From: an uncultured Pelagibacteraceae bacterium
GTDB taxonomy: Bacteria > Pseudomonadota > Alphaproteobacteria > Pelagibacterales > Pelagibacteraceae
Direction of reading: 5' to 3'
NCBI GenBank assembly: GCA_902563435.1
Contig: CACEXE010000001.1
Location: 1-64,000, forward strand
Length of the DNA stretch: 64,000 bases
The notes beneath the pieces were generated by a model. The model worked only from the letters and a program-made list of their open reading frames with translations. It made no database searches and had not been told where the DNA came from. The position numbers and the translations under genes are program-made. Each line of letters begins with the position of its first letter. The first letter of the stretch is position 1. Shown in pieces: positions 17,850 to 26,220 of the stretch.

Positions 17850-18581
17850 TTAATTTTTATAATCTGGCTCTTCTTTATCTAAAATTATCCTAATTTGAGA
17901 TAAAAATAAATTTGCAAAATCTGTGGGGAAATTTTCATGCTCCTCTGCAGTTTTTTCTGCAATTTCATGGCTTACAACATTAAGTTCCTGGTTTGTTGAT
18001 AAAGCTGTAAGATACGTCTCTGCTGCTCTCTCAAAATAATAAAGAGAGTTAAAACCTTCAGCCACAGTTCTTCCTGTGGTTAAAATTCCATGATTTGCAA
18101 GCAACATGTGTTGTTTGTTTCCTAAAGCATTTGCCATTTTTATTGACTCTTCCTCCAGTCCTAGACCTCCAAATTCTTTGAATGCAGATACTCTATTGTA
18201 AAACATCATTGTATTTTGATCGATAGGTTTCATAACAGGATCTTTTAGAGTAGAGAGGGCAGTTGCATATTTTGAATGAACATGAAAAATGCACCTTGCG
18301 TGAGCTGCTTTTTCATGAATTGCACTGTGTATATATAGAGCTGTTGGATCAATTATGTCTGGTTTATTCTTCAGTTCTTCTTTATTTTCTTTAGTCACTA
18401 AGATTAAATCGCTAGCCTTAATATTACTAAAGTGAATGCCTGCTTTATTTACATAAAAATCAGAAGAGCCTGGAACGCATGCACTAAAATGGTTTGCAAC
18501 ACCCTCGTGCATATTTAGTCTTGCTGTCCATCTAAAAGTTGCAGCTAATTCTTTTTGTAATTCAGATATTTCCATTTGCAT
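17850..18581 (-). CDS. Class II aldolase/adducin-family protein
   Basis: This 243-residue protein has the class II aldolase fold. The N-terminal RWTARLNMHEGVANHFSACVP is the substrate region, the metal-binding histidines are in IFHVHSKYATAL, and a third is in LLANHGILTTG. Members include fuculose-phosphate aldolase, dehydratases, and many uncharacterised aldolase-like enzymes of marine alphaproteobacteria. It is the first gene of the minus-strand operon that continues with the lyase, thioesterase, TauD and BetA-like genes. It starts 29 bases from the divergent BKACE gene, so one short region must hold both promoters. The function is unassigned. Confidence 0.82.
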   Translation of the reverse strand: MQMEISELQKELAATFRWTARLNMHEGVANHFSACVPGSSDFYVNKAGIHFSNIKASDLILVTKENKEELKNKPDIIDPTALYIHSAIHEKAAHARCIFHVHSKYATALSTLKDPVMKPIDQNTMMFYNRVSAFKEFGGLGLEEESIKMANALGNKQHMLLANHGILTTGRTVAEGFNSLYYFERAAETYLTALSTNQELNVVSHEIAEKTAEEHENFPTDFANLFLSQIRIILDKEEPDYKN

Positions 18582-18610
18582 GATTTTAAAATATAGTTGA
18601 AAAATAAAAT
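18582..18610. promoter_or_regulatory. Divergent intergenic region between aldolase and BKACE operons
   Basis: Only 29 bases, nearly all A/T, separate two divergently transcribed catabolic operons. Both promoters must overlap this gap or the coding ends. No operator or Shine-Dalgarno sequence is evident. The layout suggests co-regulation. Confidence 0.4.
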
Positions 18611-19498
18611 ATGAACAATAACGTTTTTATCTCATGCGCAGTTACTGGATCTGGAGATACTGCAAGCAAACATCCTGATTTACCAAAAACTCCAGAGCAA
18701 ATAGCTAAATCAGCAATAGAGGCAGCAAAAGCGGGAGCTGCAATAGCTCATATTCATGTAAGAGAAGAAGACGGAACACCAAGCAGAAGACTAGAATTAT
18801 ATAAAGAAGTAGTAGATAGAATTAGATCAAGTGAAACAGATGTTATTTTAAATTTAACAACTGGAATGGGTGGAGATTTAGACATTGGTCAAGGTAAAAA
18901 TCCTCTAGAATTCGGTCCAATGACTGATATGGCAAATGTAATGGAAAGAATAGCTAATGCAGAACAATTCTTGCCAGAAATTTGTACTTTAGATGCCGGT
19001 ACATTAAATTTTGGAGATGGATCAGTTATTACAGTTAATACACCAAATGATTTAAGAAAGGCTGCAAAAAAATTACAAGAGATTAAAGTTAAACCAGAAA
19101 TAGAGGCATTTGATTTAGGAAATATGTGGTTTGGATCACAATTGTATAAAGAAGGTTTGCTTGATGATCCACCAATGTTTCAAATGTGTTTAGGTATTCC
19201 TTGGGGGGCTCCTGCTACTCCTTTAGCAATGCAAGCAATGAAAGATATAATGCCAGAACAAGGAGTGTGGTCAGGTTTTGCTATATCAAAAAATGAAATG
19301 CCTTTTGTAGCACAAACAGTTGTTATGGGTGGAAACCCAAGAGTTGGTTTAGAAGATAATTTATATATATCAAAAGGTAAACTTGCAACTAATGCTCAGT
19401 TAGTTGAAAAAGCGATTAGAATTGTAACTGATCTTGGAGCATCGATAATGACTGCAGAAGAAACAAGGAAAAAATTAAAGCTTGTAAAACACAAGTAA
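18611..19498 (+). CDS. cdhC: Beta-keto acid cleavage enzyme (BKACE), 3-dehydrocarnitine cleavage (CdhC)-like
   Basis: This is a 295-residue TIM-barrel protein of the DUF849/BKACE family. Hallmarks are FISCAVTGSGDT at the N-terminus, the metal site AAIAHIHVREEDG, NLTTGMGGD, and EAFDLGNMWFG. The family condenses a beta-keto acid with acetyl-CoA to give acetoacetate and a new acyl-CoA. Adjacency to a carnitine dehydrogenase (one-base overlap) and a betainyl-CoA thioesterase points to 3-dehydrocarnitine as substrate, giving betainyl-CoA. The context argument is strong and the specificity residues were not checked. A 3-keto-5-aminohexanoate role is unlikely because no lysine-fermentation gene is present. 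Confidence 0.85.
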   Translation: MNNNVFISCAVTGSGDTASKHPDLPKTPEQIAKSAIEAAKAGAAIAHIHVREEDGTPSRRLELYKEVVDRIRSSETDVILNLTTGMGGDLDIGQGKNPLEFGPMTDMANVMERIANAEQFLPEICTLDAGTLNFGDGSVITVNTPNDLRKAAKKLQEIKVKPEIEAFDLGNMWFGSQLYKEGLLDDPPMFQMCLGIPWGAPATPLAMQAMKDIMPEQGVWSGFAISKNEMPFVAQTVVMGGNPRVGLEDNLYISKGKLATNAQLVEKAIRIVTDLGASIMTAEETRKKLKLVKHK

Positions 19499-20442
19499 TG
19501 TCCAAAATTAAAAAAGTGGCAGTAATTGGCACAGGAGTAATTGGCGTAGGTTGGACAATAAGACTCTTGGCACACGACATAAAAGTTTTAGCCTACGATA
19601 AAAATTTAATTCAAAGAAATAACTTAATACAAGAAATAAAAAGAGCTATACCTTATGTAAAAAAACTATTTAATAAAAAAAAAATTAACTTAAATAATTT
19701 AAAATTTTTTTCTTCTTTGGTGAGTGCAGTTAAAGATGCAGATCTAATCCAAGAATGTGCTCCTGAAAACTATAAACTTAAAACTCAATTAATAAGTCAA
19801 ATTTCAAATAATTGTAAATCTGAAGTTTTGATATCGTCAAGCTCATCAGGATTATTACCCTCAAGGATTTTTTCAAAATGTAAAAATAATAAAAGAGGAA
19901 TTATTGCACATCCATTTAATCCTGTTTATTTACTACCTTTAGTTGAAATAGTTCCAGGAAAAAAAACAAGTTCTAAATCATTAAAGGAAGCAAATAAATT
20001 TTATAAATCGATCTCAATGAACCCAATTACCCTTAAAAAGGAGCTGCCAGGATATCTATCTGACAGACTTCAAGAAGCTTTATGGAGAGAAGCGCTTCAT
20101 ATTATAAATGAAGGGTATGCATCAACAGAGGATTTAGATAGAGCTATTGAGGACGGCCCAGGCTTAAGATACTCATTAATGGGTACATTTTTGACTTTTC
20201 ATTTAGCAGGAGGAAAAGCCGGAATGAAACATATGCTTGAACAATTTGGGCCAGCATTAAAACTCCCATGGACTAAGCTTAAAGCACCAAAATTATCAAA
20301 AAAACTCTCAGAAAGATTGATTTCTGGTACAAAAAAGCAAGCTAAAGGAAAGTCAATCAATCAATTGTCAAATATAAGAGATGAGTACTTAGTCAACTTA
20401 CAAAACCTTAGAAAAAAATATGAAAATAAAATTAGAAAATAG
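19498..20442 (+). CDS. cdhA: L-carnitine 3-dehydrogenase (CdhA)-like
   Basis: This 314-residue member of the 3-hydroxyacyl-CoA dehydrogenase superfamily has an N-terminal Rossmann motif GTGVIGVGW at residues 11-19 and a helical C-terminal domain. It follows the carnitine dehydrogenase pattern: QECAPENYKLK, SSSSGLLPSRIF, HPFNPVYLLPLVEIVPG, RLQEALWREALHI, and GLRYSLMGTFLTFHLAGG with GMKHMLEQFGP. It would oxidise L-carnitine with NAD+ to 3-dehydrocarnitine, the substrate of the preceding BKACE. The ATG overlaps the BKACE stop by one base. Some bacteria carry this enzyme fused to the thioesterase; here the two are separate genes on opposite strands. Confidence 0.86.
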   Translation: MSKIKKVAVIGTGVIGVGWTIRLLAHDIKVLAYDKNLIQRNNLIQEIKRAIPYVKKLFNKKKINLNNLKFFSSLVSAVKDADLIQECAPENYKLKTQLISQISNNCKSEVLISSSSSGLLPSRIFSKCKNNKRGIIAHPFNPVYLLPLVEIVPGKKTSSKSLKEANKFYKSISMNPITLKKELPGYLSDRLQEALWREALHIINEGYASTEDLDRAIEDGPGLRYSLMGTFLTFHLAGGKAGMKHMLEQFGPALKLPWTKLKAPKLSKKLSERLISGTKKQAKGKSINQLSNIRDEYLVNLQNLRKKYENKIRK

Positions 20443-20478
20443 ATATCTAAAGAAAACTTAAAATGGTAATTTAGTTGT

Positions 20479-21513
20479 ATGGATTTTAATCATTTTTTAA
20501 CAAGTTATATGCCAGATACAAGTATTGGCTCAAGGCAGCATTTTAAAAATATGCTTGAAGAATGTGTAACTGCTGAAAAACTTGGTTATGCAACTGTATC
20601 AATACCAGAGCATCATTTAATAAATTTACTAATGATGCCATCACCATTGCAGATGGCTGTAAAGATTGCATCAATTACAAAAGATATTAAAATAACAACA
20701 GGGATAGTTGTTTTGCCTCTACACGATATGAGAACATATGCTGGTGAAGTAGCTACTACTGATATATTAACTGATGGCAGATTAATCTTAGGTGTAGGAA
20801 GAGGAGCATTTCCGTGGGAAATGAAAAGACTAGGTACACCAATAGAACAATCAAAAGAAAAATTTGTAGAGTCTTTAGAGGTTCTACAATTGTTGTTAAA
20901 AAATAAAGAAGTTTCGTATAAAGGCAAATACTATGACTTCGAACCATTAACTATAATGCCTCGACCTATAAGCAATCCAATACCAATGATGGTTGCCGCA
21001 ATGAATTTAGAAAGTATAAAAGATGCAGCTTCAAGAGGATTTCATGTTCAATCAACAGTATTATCAGGTACAAAAGATCTTTTGTTAAGTAGAGTTAATG
21101 CATTTAAAGAAGGCTGCATTCAACTAGGTGAAAAAGGTAAGTTACTCAAACTTTCCATGCAACGAATGGCTTACTTAGCAAAAGATGAAAATGAAGCTAG
21201 AGAGAAAACAAAACTTGCTTACGAATATTACAAAAGATTTGACAATATGTTTACAGGACCAGGAAAAGTAAAAGAAGGGAATATAGAAGCTTTGCCAAGA
21301 AAACAAACTTTAGAAGAATTAAAAGAAAATCTTTTAATTTGCCCTTTAAACGAAATGATCGATAAACTTAGCGTCTATGCTGAAGCAGGAGTTGATGAAG
21401 TAATTCTTAGTTCAAGTTTTGGACAATCTCAAGAAGACCTAATAGAGTCAATGTATAGAATTGGTGAAAACGTAATCCCATATTTCAAAAAATCTAATAT
21501 ACAAGTAGCTTAA
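20479..21513 (+). CDS. LLM-class flavin-dependent oxidoreductase (carnitine locus)
   Basis: This 344-residue luciferase-like (beta/alpha)8 protein has SIPEHHLINLLMMPSPL near residue 40, ITTGIVVLPLHDMRTYAGEVA, and the FMN-site GRLILGVGRGAFPWEM. It is distinct from the 389-residue LLM at 10876, lacking the long insert around residues 145-190. It lies 36 bases after cdhA and six before an alpha/beta hydrolase, so it shares their transcript. FMNH2- and O2-dependent oxygenation of a small molecule is the expected chemistry. Whether it acts on carnitine-derived compounds or on a separate substrate is unknown. Confidence 0.85.
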   Translation: MDFNHFLTSYMPDTSIGSRQHFKNMLEECVTAEKLGYATVSIPEHHLINLLMMPSPLQMAVKIASITKDIKITTGIVVLPLHDMRTYAGEVATTDILTDGRLILGVGRGAFPWEMKRLGTPIEQSKEKFVESLEVLQLLLKNKEVSYKGKYYDFEPLTIMPRPISNPIPMMVAAMNLESIKDAASRGFHVQSTVLSGTKDLLLSRVNAFKEGCIQLGEKGKLLKLSMQRMAYLAKDENEAREKTKLAYEYYKRFDNMFTGPGKVKEGNIEALPRKQTLEELKENLLICPLNEMIDKLSVYAEAGVDEVILSSSFGQSQEDLIESMYRIGENVIPYFKKSNIQVA

Positions 21514-21519
21514 ATATCT

Positions 21520-22290
21520 ATGAGCATCATAGATTGTAATTTCTCAGTCACAGGATCAGGACCTGCAATATTTTTAACTCATGGAGTTGGAGGCGCAGAA
21601 GATGCATGGAGATTTATTACTCCAAAACTTAAAAGCATGTTCACAGTTGTGACATATGACTTAAGAGGTCATGGAAAATCACCTGTAGATAATAAAGATT
21701 TTAATTTAGATGATCTTGTATTAGATCTTGAAAGAGTAAGAGAAAAGACAAACATCCAAAAAGCCCATTTTATGGGACATTCTTTAGGGGGTATGATTGC
21801 TCCTGCTTATGCTAAAAAGTTTCCAGAAAGGGTTTTGTCAGTTGGCTTATTATCAACAGTTGCAGGAAGATCTGATAAAGATAAACAAAAAGTGTGGAGT
21901 GTCATTTCAGATCTAAAAGATAAGGGCGTTGAACAAACATTAAAAAATCTCACTAACAGATGGTTTACAGACAATTTTATTGAAAAAAATCCAGACCTGG
22001 TATCTCGGAGATTAAAACAAGTAATAGATACAGATAAAGATGTATTTATAAATGTTTTTAAAATTTATGCGGAAACCGAGATGATCTCTTGGTTAAAAGA
22101 TATAAAGAAACCCTGCTTATTTATGACAGGTGAAAACGATAGTGGATGCACTCCATCTCATAATAAAAAAATGTCAAACGAGGTAAAAGATTCTAAACTA
22201 GTTATTATACCAGATGTAAAACACTCTTTTTTGATAGAGGCTCCTGAGCAAATTGCAAATAACTTAATTGAATTTATTGAAAATATTTAA
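21520..22290 (+). CDS. Alpha/beta-fold hydrolase (carnitine locus copy)
   Basis: This 256-residue hydrolase has the elbow GHSLG (S88), likely acid D207 in GENDSG, catalytic H235 in VKHSF and the oxyanion segment THGVGGAEDAW near residue 20. It is a paralogue of the hydrolase at 7819-8592, sharing the cap-domain RWF and FIEKNP landmarks and the MTGE-x-D strand. It is the last gene of the plus-strand cdhC-cdhA-LLM transcript and ends four bases before the convergent SDR gene. Predicted action: hydrolysis of an ester or lactone produced by the adjacent LLM monooxygenase. The substrate is unknown. Confidence 0.85.
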   Translation: MSIIDCNFSVTGSGPAIFLTHGVGGAEDAWRFITPKLKSMFTVVTYDLRGHGKSPVDNKDFNLDDLVLDLERVREKTNIQKAHFMGHSLGGMIAPAYAKKFPERVLSVGLLSTVAGRSDKDKQKVWSVISDLKDKGVEQTLKNLTNRWFTDNFIEKNPDLVSRRLKQVIDTDKDVFINVFKIYAETEMISWLKDIKKPCLFMTGENDSGCTPSHNKKMSNEVKDSKLVIIPDVKHSFLIEAPEQIANNLIEFIENI

Positions 22291-22294
22291 AGCT

Positions 22295-23080
22295 CTAATG
22301 CATTCTTAAAGTGTTTCCATCAACACCAACCACTTGTCCTGAAATTCTAGAAGACTCATCTGAAATTAAATAGCAACACATTTTACCAATATCTTTTTCG
22401 TAAACCCAAGTATTAAGAGAAGTCATAGAAACAAATTCACTCTCCACAGCTTTTTTTGAAATTTTTAAAAATTTAGCTTTGTCTCTAATGACTCTTCCCA
22501 TTCTATCTCCTTTTACAGTTCCTGGACAAATTGCGTTTACTCTAATTTTAAACTTGCCTAATTCCATTGCTAAAGTTTTAGTCATCCCAACTACTGCCCA
22601 TTTACTGGCTGAGTAGGGAGATCTTAATGGAAACCCAAATATACCTGCTGTAGAAGACAGATTGACTACTGATCCACCTTTATTCTTTTTTAACATTGGG
22701 ATTGCTAATTTTGAAAAAATAAAATGACTAATTACATTTATCTTTAAAGTTTGTTCCCAATCTTTTGTTTTAAGTTTATCCATAGTCCCTGTCGGGCCTG
22801 CAACTCCAACATTATTAATTAGTGCATCAATTTTTTGTGTTTTTTTTTTAATTTCTTTAAAAAAATTTATTACATCGTTTTCGTTTGAGGCATCGCAATG
22901 AAAAGAAAACAACCTTTTATTATTTAAAGGATTTTTTTTTAATTTATTTATAGATTTTTTATCGACATCACAAACGAATACCTTCGCACCTTTTTCAAGA
23001 CACTCCTTTGCTGTTGCCCACCCAATTCCTGATGCTCCAGCTGAGATAATAATTTTTTTATTTTTGAAATTGTATGACAT
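22295..23080 (-). CDS. Short-chain dehydrogenase/reductase
   Basis: This is a 261-residue classical SDR with the cofactor motif SAGASGIGWATA near residue 13, NNVGVAG near 90, catalytic Ser in NLSSTAG, and YSASK near residue 157. Pattern CDVDKKS after the second strand has an acidic residue that favours NAD(H). The C-terminus SGQVVGVDGNTLRMH is family-typical. It abuts the upstream 2OG oxygenase by one base and so probably oxidises the alcohol that enzyme makes. The specific substrate is not recognisable. Confidence 0.87.
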   Translation of the reverse strand: MSYNFKNKKIIISAGASGIGWATAKECLEKGAKVFVCDVDKKSINKLKKNPLNNKRLFSFHCDASNENDVINFFKEIKKKTQKIDALINNVGVAGPTGTMDKLKTKDWEQTLKINVISHFIFSKLAIPMLKKNKGGSVVNLSSTAGIFGFPLRSPYSASKWAVVGMTKTLAMELGKFKIRVNAICPGTVKGDRMGRVIRDKAKFLKISKKAVESEFVSMTSLNTWVYEKDIGKMCCYLISDESSRISGQVVGVDGNTLRMH

Positions 23081-23931
23081 TAATCTGTTAATCCATCGGA
23101 TCTAACTTTATTTCTTTCTAAATGTATGGGCAATACTTTTCCGTAAATTGCTTTTGAATGTTCAGGTGTATTCACTCTCCAAGGATCCAATACATATGCT
23201 GGTATACACATATAACGTGAGGTTTTTCCTGTTATTTTGGTTACTCTATGCATAGTAAATCGTCCTTTAAATATTTGTAAATCACCAGGTTTAAGTTTGA
23301 GTTGCTTCACTTTTGAACGATCTCCATCTAGCACTTTTTTTACTTCATCAAATCTTTCATTACCTGGTTCTCTTATGTTTGGACAATACTCAAATATTCC
23401 ACCTTGATCAGGTTTTTGTATCATAAGACTTAAAGTAAATTCACAACTATCAAAATGCCAAGGCAATATTCCATCAGGCTCCATTACATTATATGCATGA
23501 CAGGCTAAAGGATCAGCCCATCTATATATAGGTGCAATCCCTAAGCAAGCAGATACAAATTTTAATAATTCGTCGGTCTCATATAAAAATTTCATCTCAG
23601 AATTTTTTGCAAAACAATCTGAATTTAAATATCCATTAAATCTATCCATAAATATTCTTTTTGGGTGATCTTTAGGAAGAGTAGGGTCGTCTTTTGCATA
23701 AAGATATGCGTTGATACTTTCTTTAGACATATAAACATCATTAAGCTGTTGTTCTAATTCTTTTTTCATTACATTTAAAGAATTCGGTAAAATAAAATTA
23801 GGAATTACTGAACAGCTATCATTGTCTAATTCAGTTTTACATTTTTCAATTATTTTCTTGATCTTTGGTGATTGCAAATCATGAATTGGGTATTTGTCTA
23901 AATCAACGATGTTACTTAAACTTTTTTTCAT
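23080..23931 (-). CDS. Fe(II)/2-oxoglutarate dioxygenase, phytanoyl-CoA hydroxylase/ArpA-like
   Basis: This is a 283-residue non-haem iron oxygenase. The metal-binding triad is the His and Asp of LPWHFDSCEFTLSLM and the later His in GRFTMHRVTKI. The Arg of KTSRYMCIPAY is the probable 2OG anchor, and DLQIFKGRF is a typical pre-ligand strand. It starts 15 bases after the ProV ATPase stop and its own stop touches the SDR start. The pair looks like a hydroxylase-dehydrogenase module attached to a betaine transporter ATPase. It could hydroxylate a betaine or amino acid; no finer call is supported. Confidence 0.76.
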   Translation of the reverse strand: MKKSLSNIVDLDKYPIHDLQSPKIKKIIEKCKTELDNDSCSVIPNFILPNSLNVMKKELEQQLNDVYMSKESINAYLYAKDDPTLPKDHPKRIFMDRFNGYLNSDCFAKNSEMKFLYETDELLKFVSACLGIAPIYRWADPLACHAYNVMEPDGILPWHFDSCEFTLSLMIQKPDQGGIFEYCPNIREPGNERFDEVKKVLDGDRSKVKQLKLKPGDLQIFKGRFTMHRVTKITGKTSRYMCIPAYVLDPWRVNTPEHSKAIYGKVLPIHLERNKVRSDGLTD

Positions 23932-23946
23932 AACTATTTAATCTAA

Positions 23947-24972
23947 TTATGAGTTTGAAAGCGATTCTTGCAATTCTTTATTTGATATATAGCCTTTAGC
24001 ATTTCCTTGTTTATCAACTACTTCACAATTAGAGTTACTACAAACAACTTGAGGTAGAAATTCCTCTATAAATTGTTCTTCCTCTACTTTTATCAAGTTT
24101 GATTTGTCAATATCATCTGATTGATTTACTGGCTTCATTATAATCTTTGCTTTAATAACCTTCGTTCTATTTACGTCTTTAACAAATGCCTCAACGTATT
24201 CATCAGCAGGTTTCATTATAATTTCTACAGGTGTTCCCACCTGAACAAGTTTTCCTGCATTCAAAATTCCAATATGATCTCCTAACCTTAATGACTCATC
24301 AAGATCATGAGTAATAAATACTATCGTCTTTTTTAATTCTGATTGTAGGTCTATAAGTTGTTTCTGCATATCACTTCTAATTAAAGGATCTAATGCAGAA
24401 AAAGCTTCGTCCATTAACATAATGTCTGTGTCAGTAGCTAAGGCTCTTGCAAGACCTACTCGCTGTTGCATACCTCCAGAAAGTTGTGCCGGATATTGAT
24501 TTTCAAATCCAGTCAAACCGACAGACTCGATTTTTTCCATCGCAACAGAATTTCTCTTTTCAATTTCCATACCTTGCATTTCAAGACCATACCCAACATT
24601 TTGTAAAACTGTTTTGTGTGGGAATAACCCAAATCGTTGAAATACCATGCTCATTTTCTGTCTTCTAAACTCGATTAATTGTTCTTTGTTTAGAGTGGTA
24701 ACATCTTTGCCTTCTACTAAAATTTCTCCAGAGGTTGGGTCTATTAATCTATTTAAATGTCTAATTAGTGTTGATTTTCCTGATCCAGACAAACCCATAC
24801 AAACAAACGTTTCCCCTTCTTCAATTTTTAAGGATACATTATCTAATCCGACTGTATGTCCAGTTTTTTCTAGAACATCTTCTTTTGTAGCTCCTTCTTG
24901 AACCATTTTAAGAACGCTATCAGGTTTTGGACCAAAAATTTTGTATACATTATTGATTTCGATTTTAGACAT
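23947..24972 (-). CDS. proV: Glycine betaine/proline ABC transporter ATPase (ProV-like, copy 1)
   Basis: This is a 341-residue ATPase of the ProV/OpuAA family. The N-terminal extension (KIFGPKPDSVLKMV... KTGHTVGLDNVSL) is diagnostic of betaine importers. Walker A GLSGSGKST, LSGGMQQRVGLARAL, Walker B LMDEAFSALD and the switch His in ITHDLDESL are intact. The C-terminal 70 residues form a short CBS-like segment, less than the tandem CBS of E. coli ProV. No permease adjoins it; the nearest is the tandem ProW at 28012-30129, so it may supply one of two ATP sites. It is upstream of a 2OG oxygenase and an SDR on the same strand. Confidence 0.88.
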   Translation of the reverse strand: MSKIEINNVYKIFGPKPDSVLKMVQEGATKEDVLEKTGHTVGLDNVSLKIEEGETFVCMGLSGSGKSTLIRHLNRLIDPTSGEILVEGKDVTTLNKEQLIEFRRQKMSMVFQRFGLFPHKTVLQNVGYGLEMQGMEIEKRNSVAMEKIESVGLTGFENQYPAQLSGGMQQRVGLARALATDTDIMLMDEAFSALDPLIRSDMQKQLIDLQSELKKTIVFITHDLDESLRLGDHIGILNAGKLVQVGTPVEIIMKPADEYVEAFVKDVNRTKVIKAKIIMKPVNQSDDIDKSNLIKVEEEQFIEEFLPQVVCSNSNCEVVDKQGNAKGYISNKELQESLSNS

Positions 24973-25086
24973 TTATTTAAAGTTTAGTTCTTTTAGTGCA
25001 TCAAAGCAAATCAACAATAGAGTAACAATATTGAATTCAACTATTAATTGAATTGAAATTTTTTTGATTTTAGATAATTATTTCTT
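24973..25086. promoter_or_regulatory. Divergent promoter region, ProV copy 1 / gamma-butyrobetaine dioxygenase
   Basis: This is a 114-base, very AT-rich region between divergently transcribed genes. It contains the partly symmetrical TTGAATTCAA and AATTGAATTG elements, but no convincing operator, riboswitch or Shine-Dalgarno sequence. It must carry promoters in both directions. Confidence 0.4.
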
Positions 25087-26220
25087 ATGAATTCGATTTC
25101 TAAAATCGCAAAAAACAGCACTTATTTACAAATTACCTGGAACGATGGTGAAGAAAGTAAATTTAATTATATGTGGTTAAGAGATAATTGTCCTACAGCA
25201 CATGATAAAGACTCCAGACATAGAATGTTTAACATCTTAGAGGTATCAAAAGAAATAAATCCCAAAAAATATTCTTTAAATGATGATGGCAAATTAGAAA
25301 TAGAGTGGAGTGAGGGTAACCACACAAGTTATTATGATCCTAAGTGGTTGAGAGAAAATTGTTATACCATAAAAAATAAACAAGAATATGTCTCACCTTA
25401 TCATCTTTGGGATAATAACTTAGAAAAGGATTTTGAATCTATATGTATTGAACACGATGAAGTGATAGACTCTGATGAAGGATTAATAAAATGGTTAGAG
25501 CTATTGCATCACAAAGGTATAGCAATAGTTAAAAATTCACCAACAGAAAAAAAATCAGGTTTTGAAATTCTTCATAGAATAAGTCATGTAAGAGAAACCT
25601 TTTTTAAAACCCCCTTTGAAGTAATCAATATTCCAAAACCAAATAATTCCGCTTACACAGCTCATGCTTTAAGAAACCACATGGATTTACCTTGGTTTGA
25701 ACTACCACCTGGTTATCAGTTTTTACATTGTTTAGTAAATGATGCAAAGGGTGGAGACTCTTCTGCGATTGATGGCTTTGCTGTTGCTGATTATTTGAGG
25801 AAAAATGAGAAAGAGATTTTTGAAACATTAATCTCGGTGCCACTAAAGTTTAGAGATAAGGATTATACTCAAGAGTCTCACCGAAGCTTCCATGCCCCAG
25901 CAATTAGTTTAACAAAAGATAAAGATTTTCATGATATTAGATTTAGTGTTGCAACTATGGATGCATTAGACTGTCATCCAGACCAAATGGACAAAGTTTA
26001 TAAAGCTCACCACAGATTTGGTAATCTTTTACATGATGATAAATTTCAAATTAAATTTCGACTAGGACCAGGAGACATATTTTCTTTTAATAATAGGCGT
26101 ATTTTACACGGCAGAACAGCTTTCGATCCAAATTCAGGTCATCGTCATCTTCAAGGATACTATTTAGATAGAGATGAAATACTTGGAAGATTGGAATATC
26201 TTAAAAAATATAAATTATAA
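25087..26220 (+). CDS. Gamma-butyrobetaine dioxygenase-like Fe(II)/2OG enzyme
   Basis: This 377-residue protein has an N-terminal DUF971-type domain (MWLRDNC at residues 29-35, repeated as KWLRENC at 86-92) and a C-terminal TauD-type core. Iron ligands are H198 and D200 in NHMDLPWF and the distal H341 in NNRRILHGR; the Arg near 353 before LQGYYLDRDE is the likely 2OG anchor. The length and motifs fit gamma-butyrobetaine hydroxylase, which makes L-carnitine from gamma-butyrobetaine. The cysteines that hold zinc in the animal enzyme are mostly absent: only the first Cys of that cluster is present. Carnitine breakdown genes lie 5 kb away and betaine import genes flank it. Trimethyllysine dioxygenase is a less likely alternative. 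Confidence 0.75.
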   Translation: MNSISKIAKNSTYLQITWNDGEESKFNYMWLRDNCPTAHDKDSRHRMFNILEVSKEINPKKYSLNDDGKLEIEWSEGNHTSYYDPKWLRENCYTIKNKQEYVSPYHLWDNNLEKDFESICIEHDEVIDSDEGLIKWLELLHHKGIAIVKNSPTEKKSGFEILHRISHVRETFFKTPFEVINIPKPNNSAYTAHALRNHMDLPWFELPPGYQFLHCLVNDAKGGDSSAIDGFAVADYLRKNEKEIFETLISVPLKFRDKDYTQESHRSFHAPAISLTKDKDFHDIRFSVATMDALDCHPDQMDKVYKAHHRFGNLLHDDKFQIKFRLGPGDIFSFNNRRILHGRTAFDPNSGHRHLQGYYLDRDEILGRLEYLKKYKL

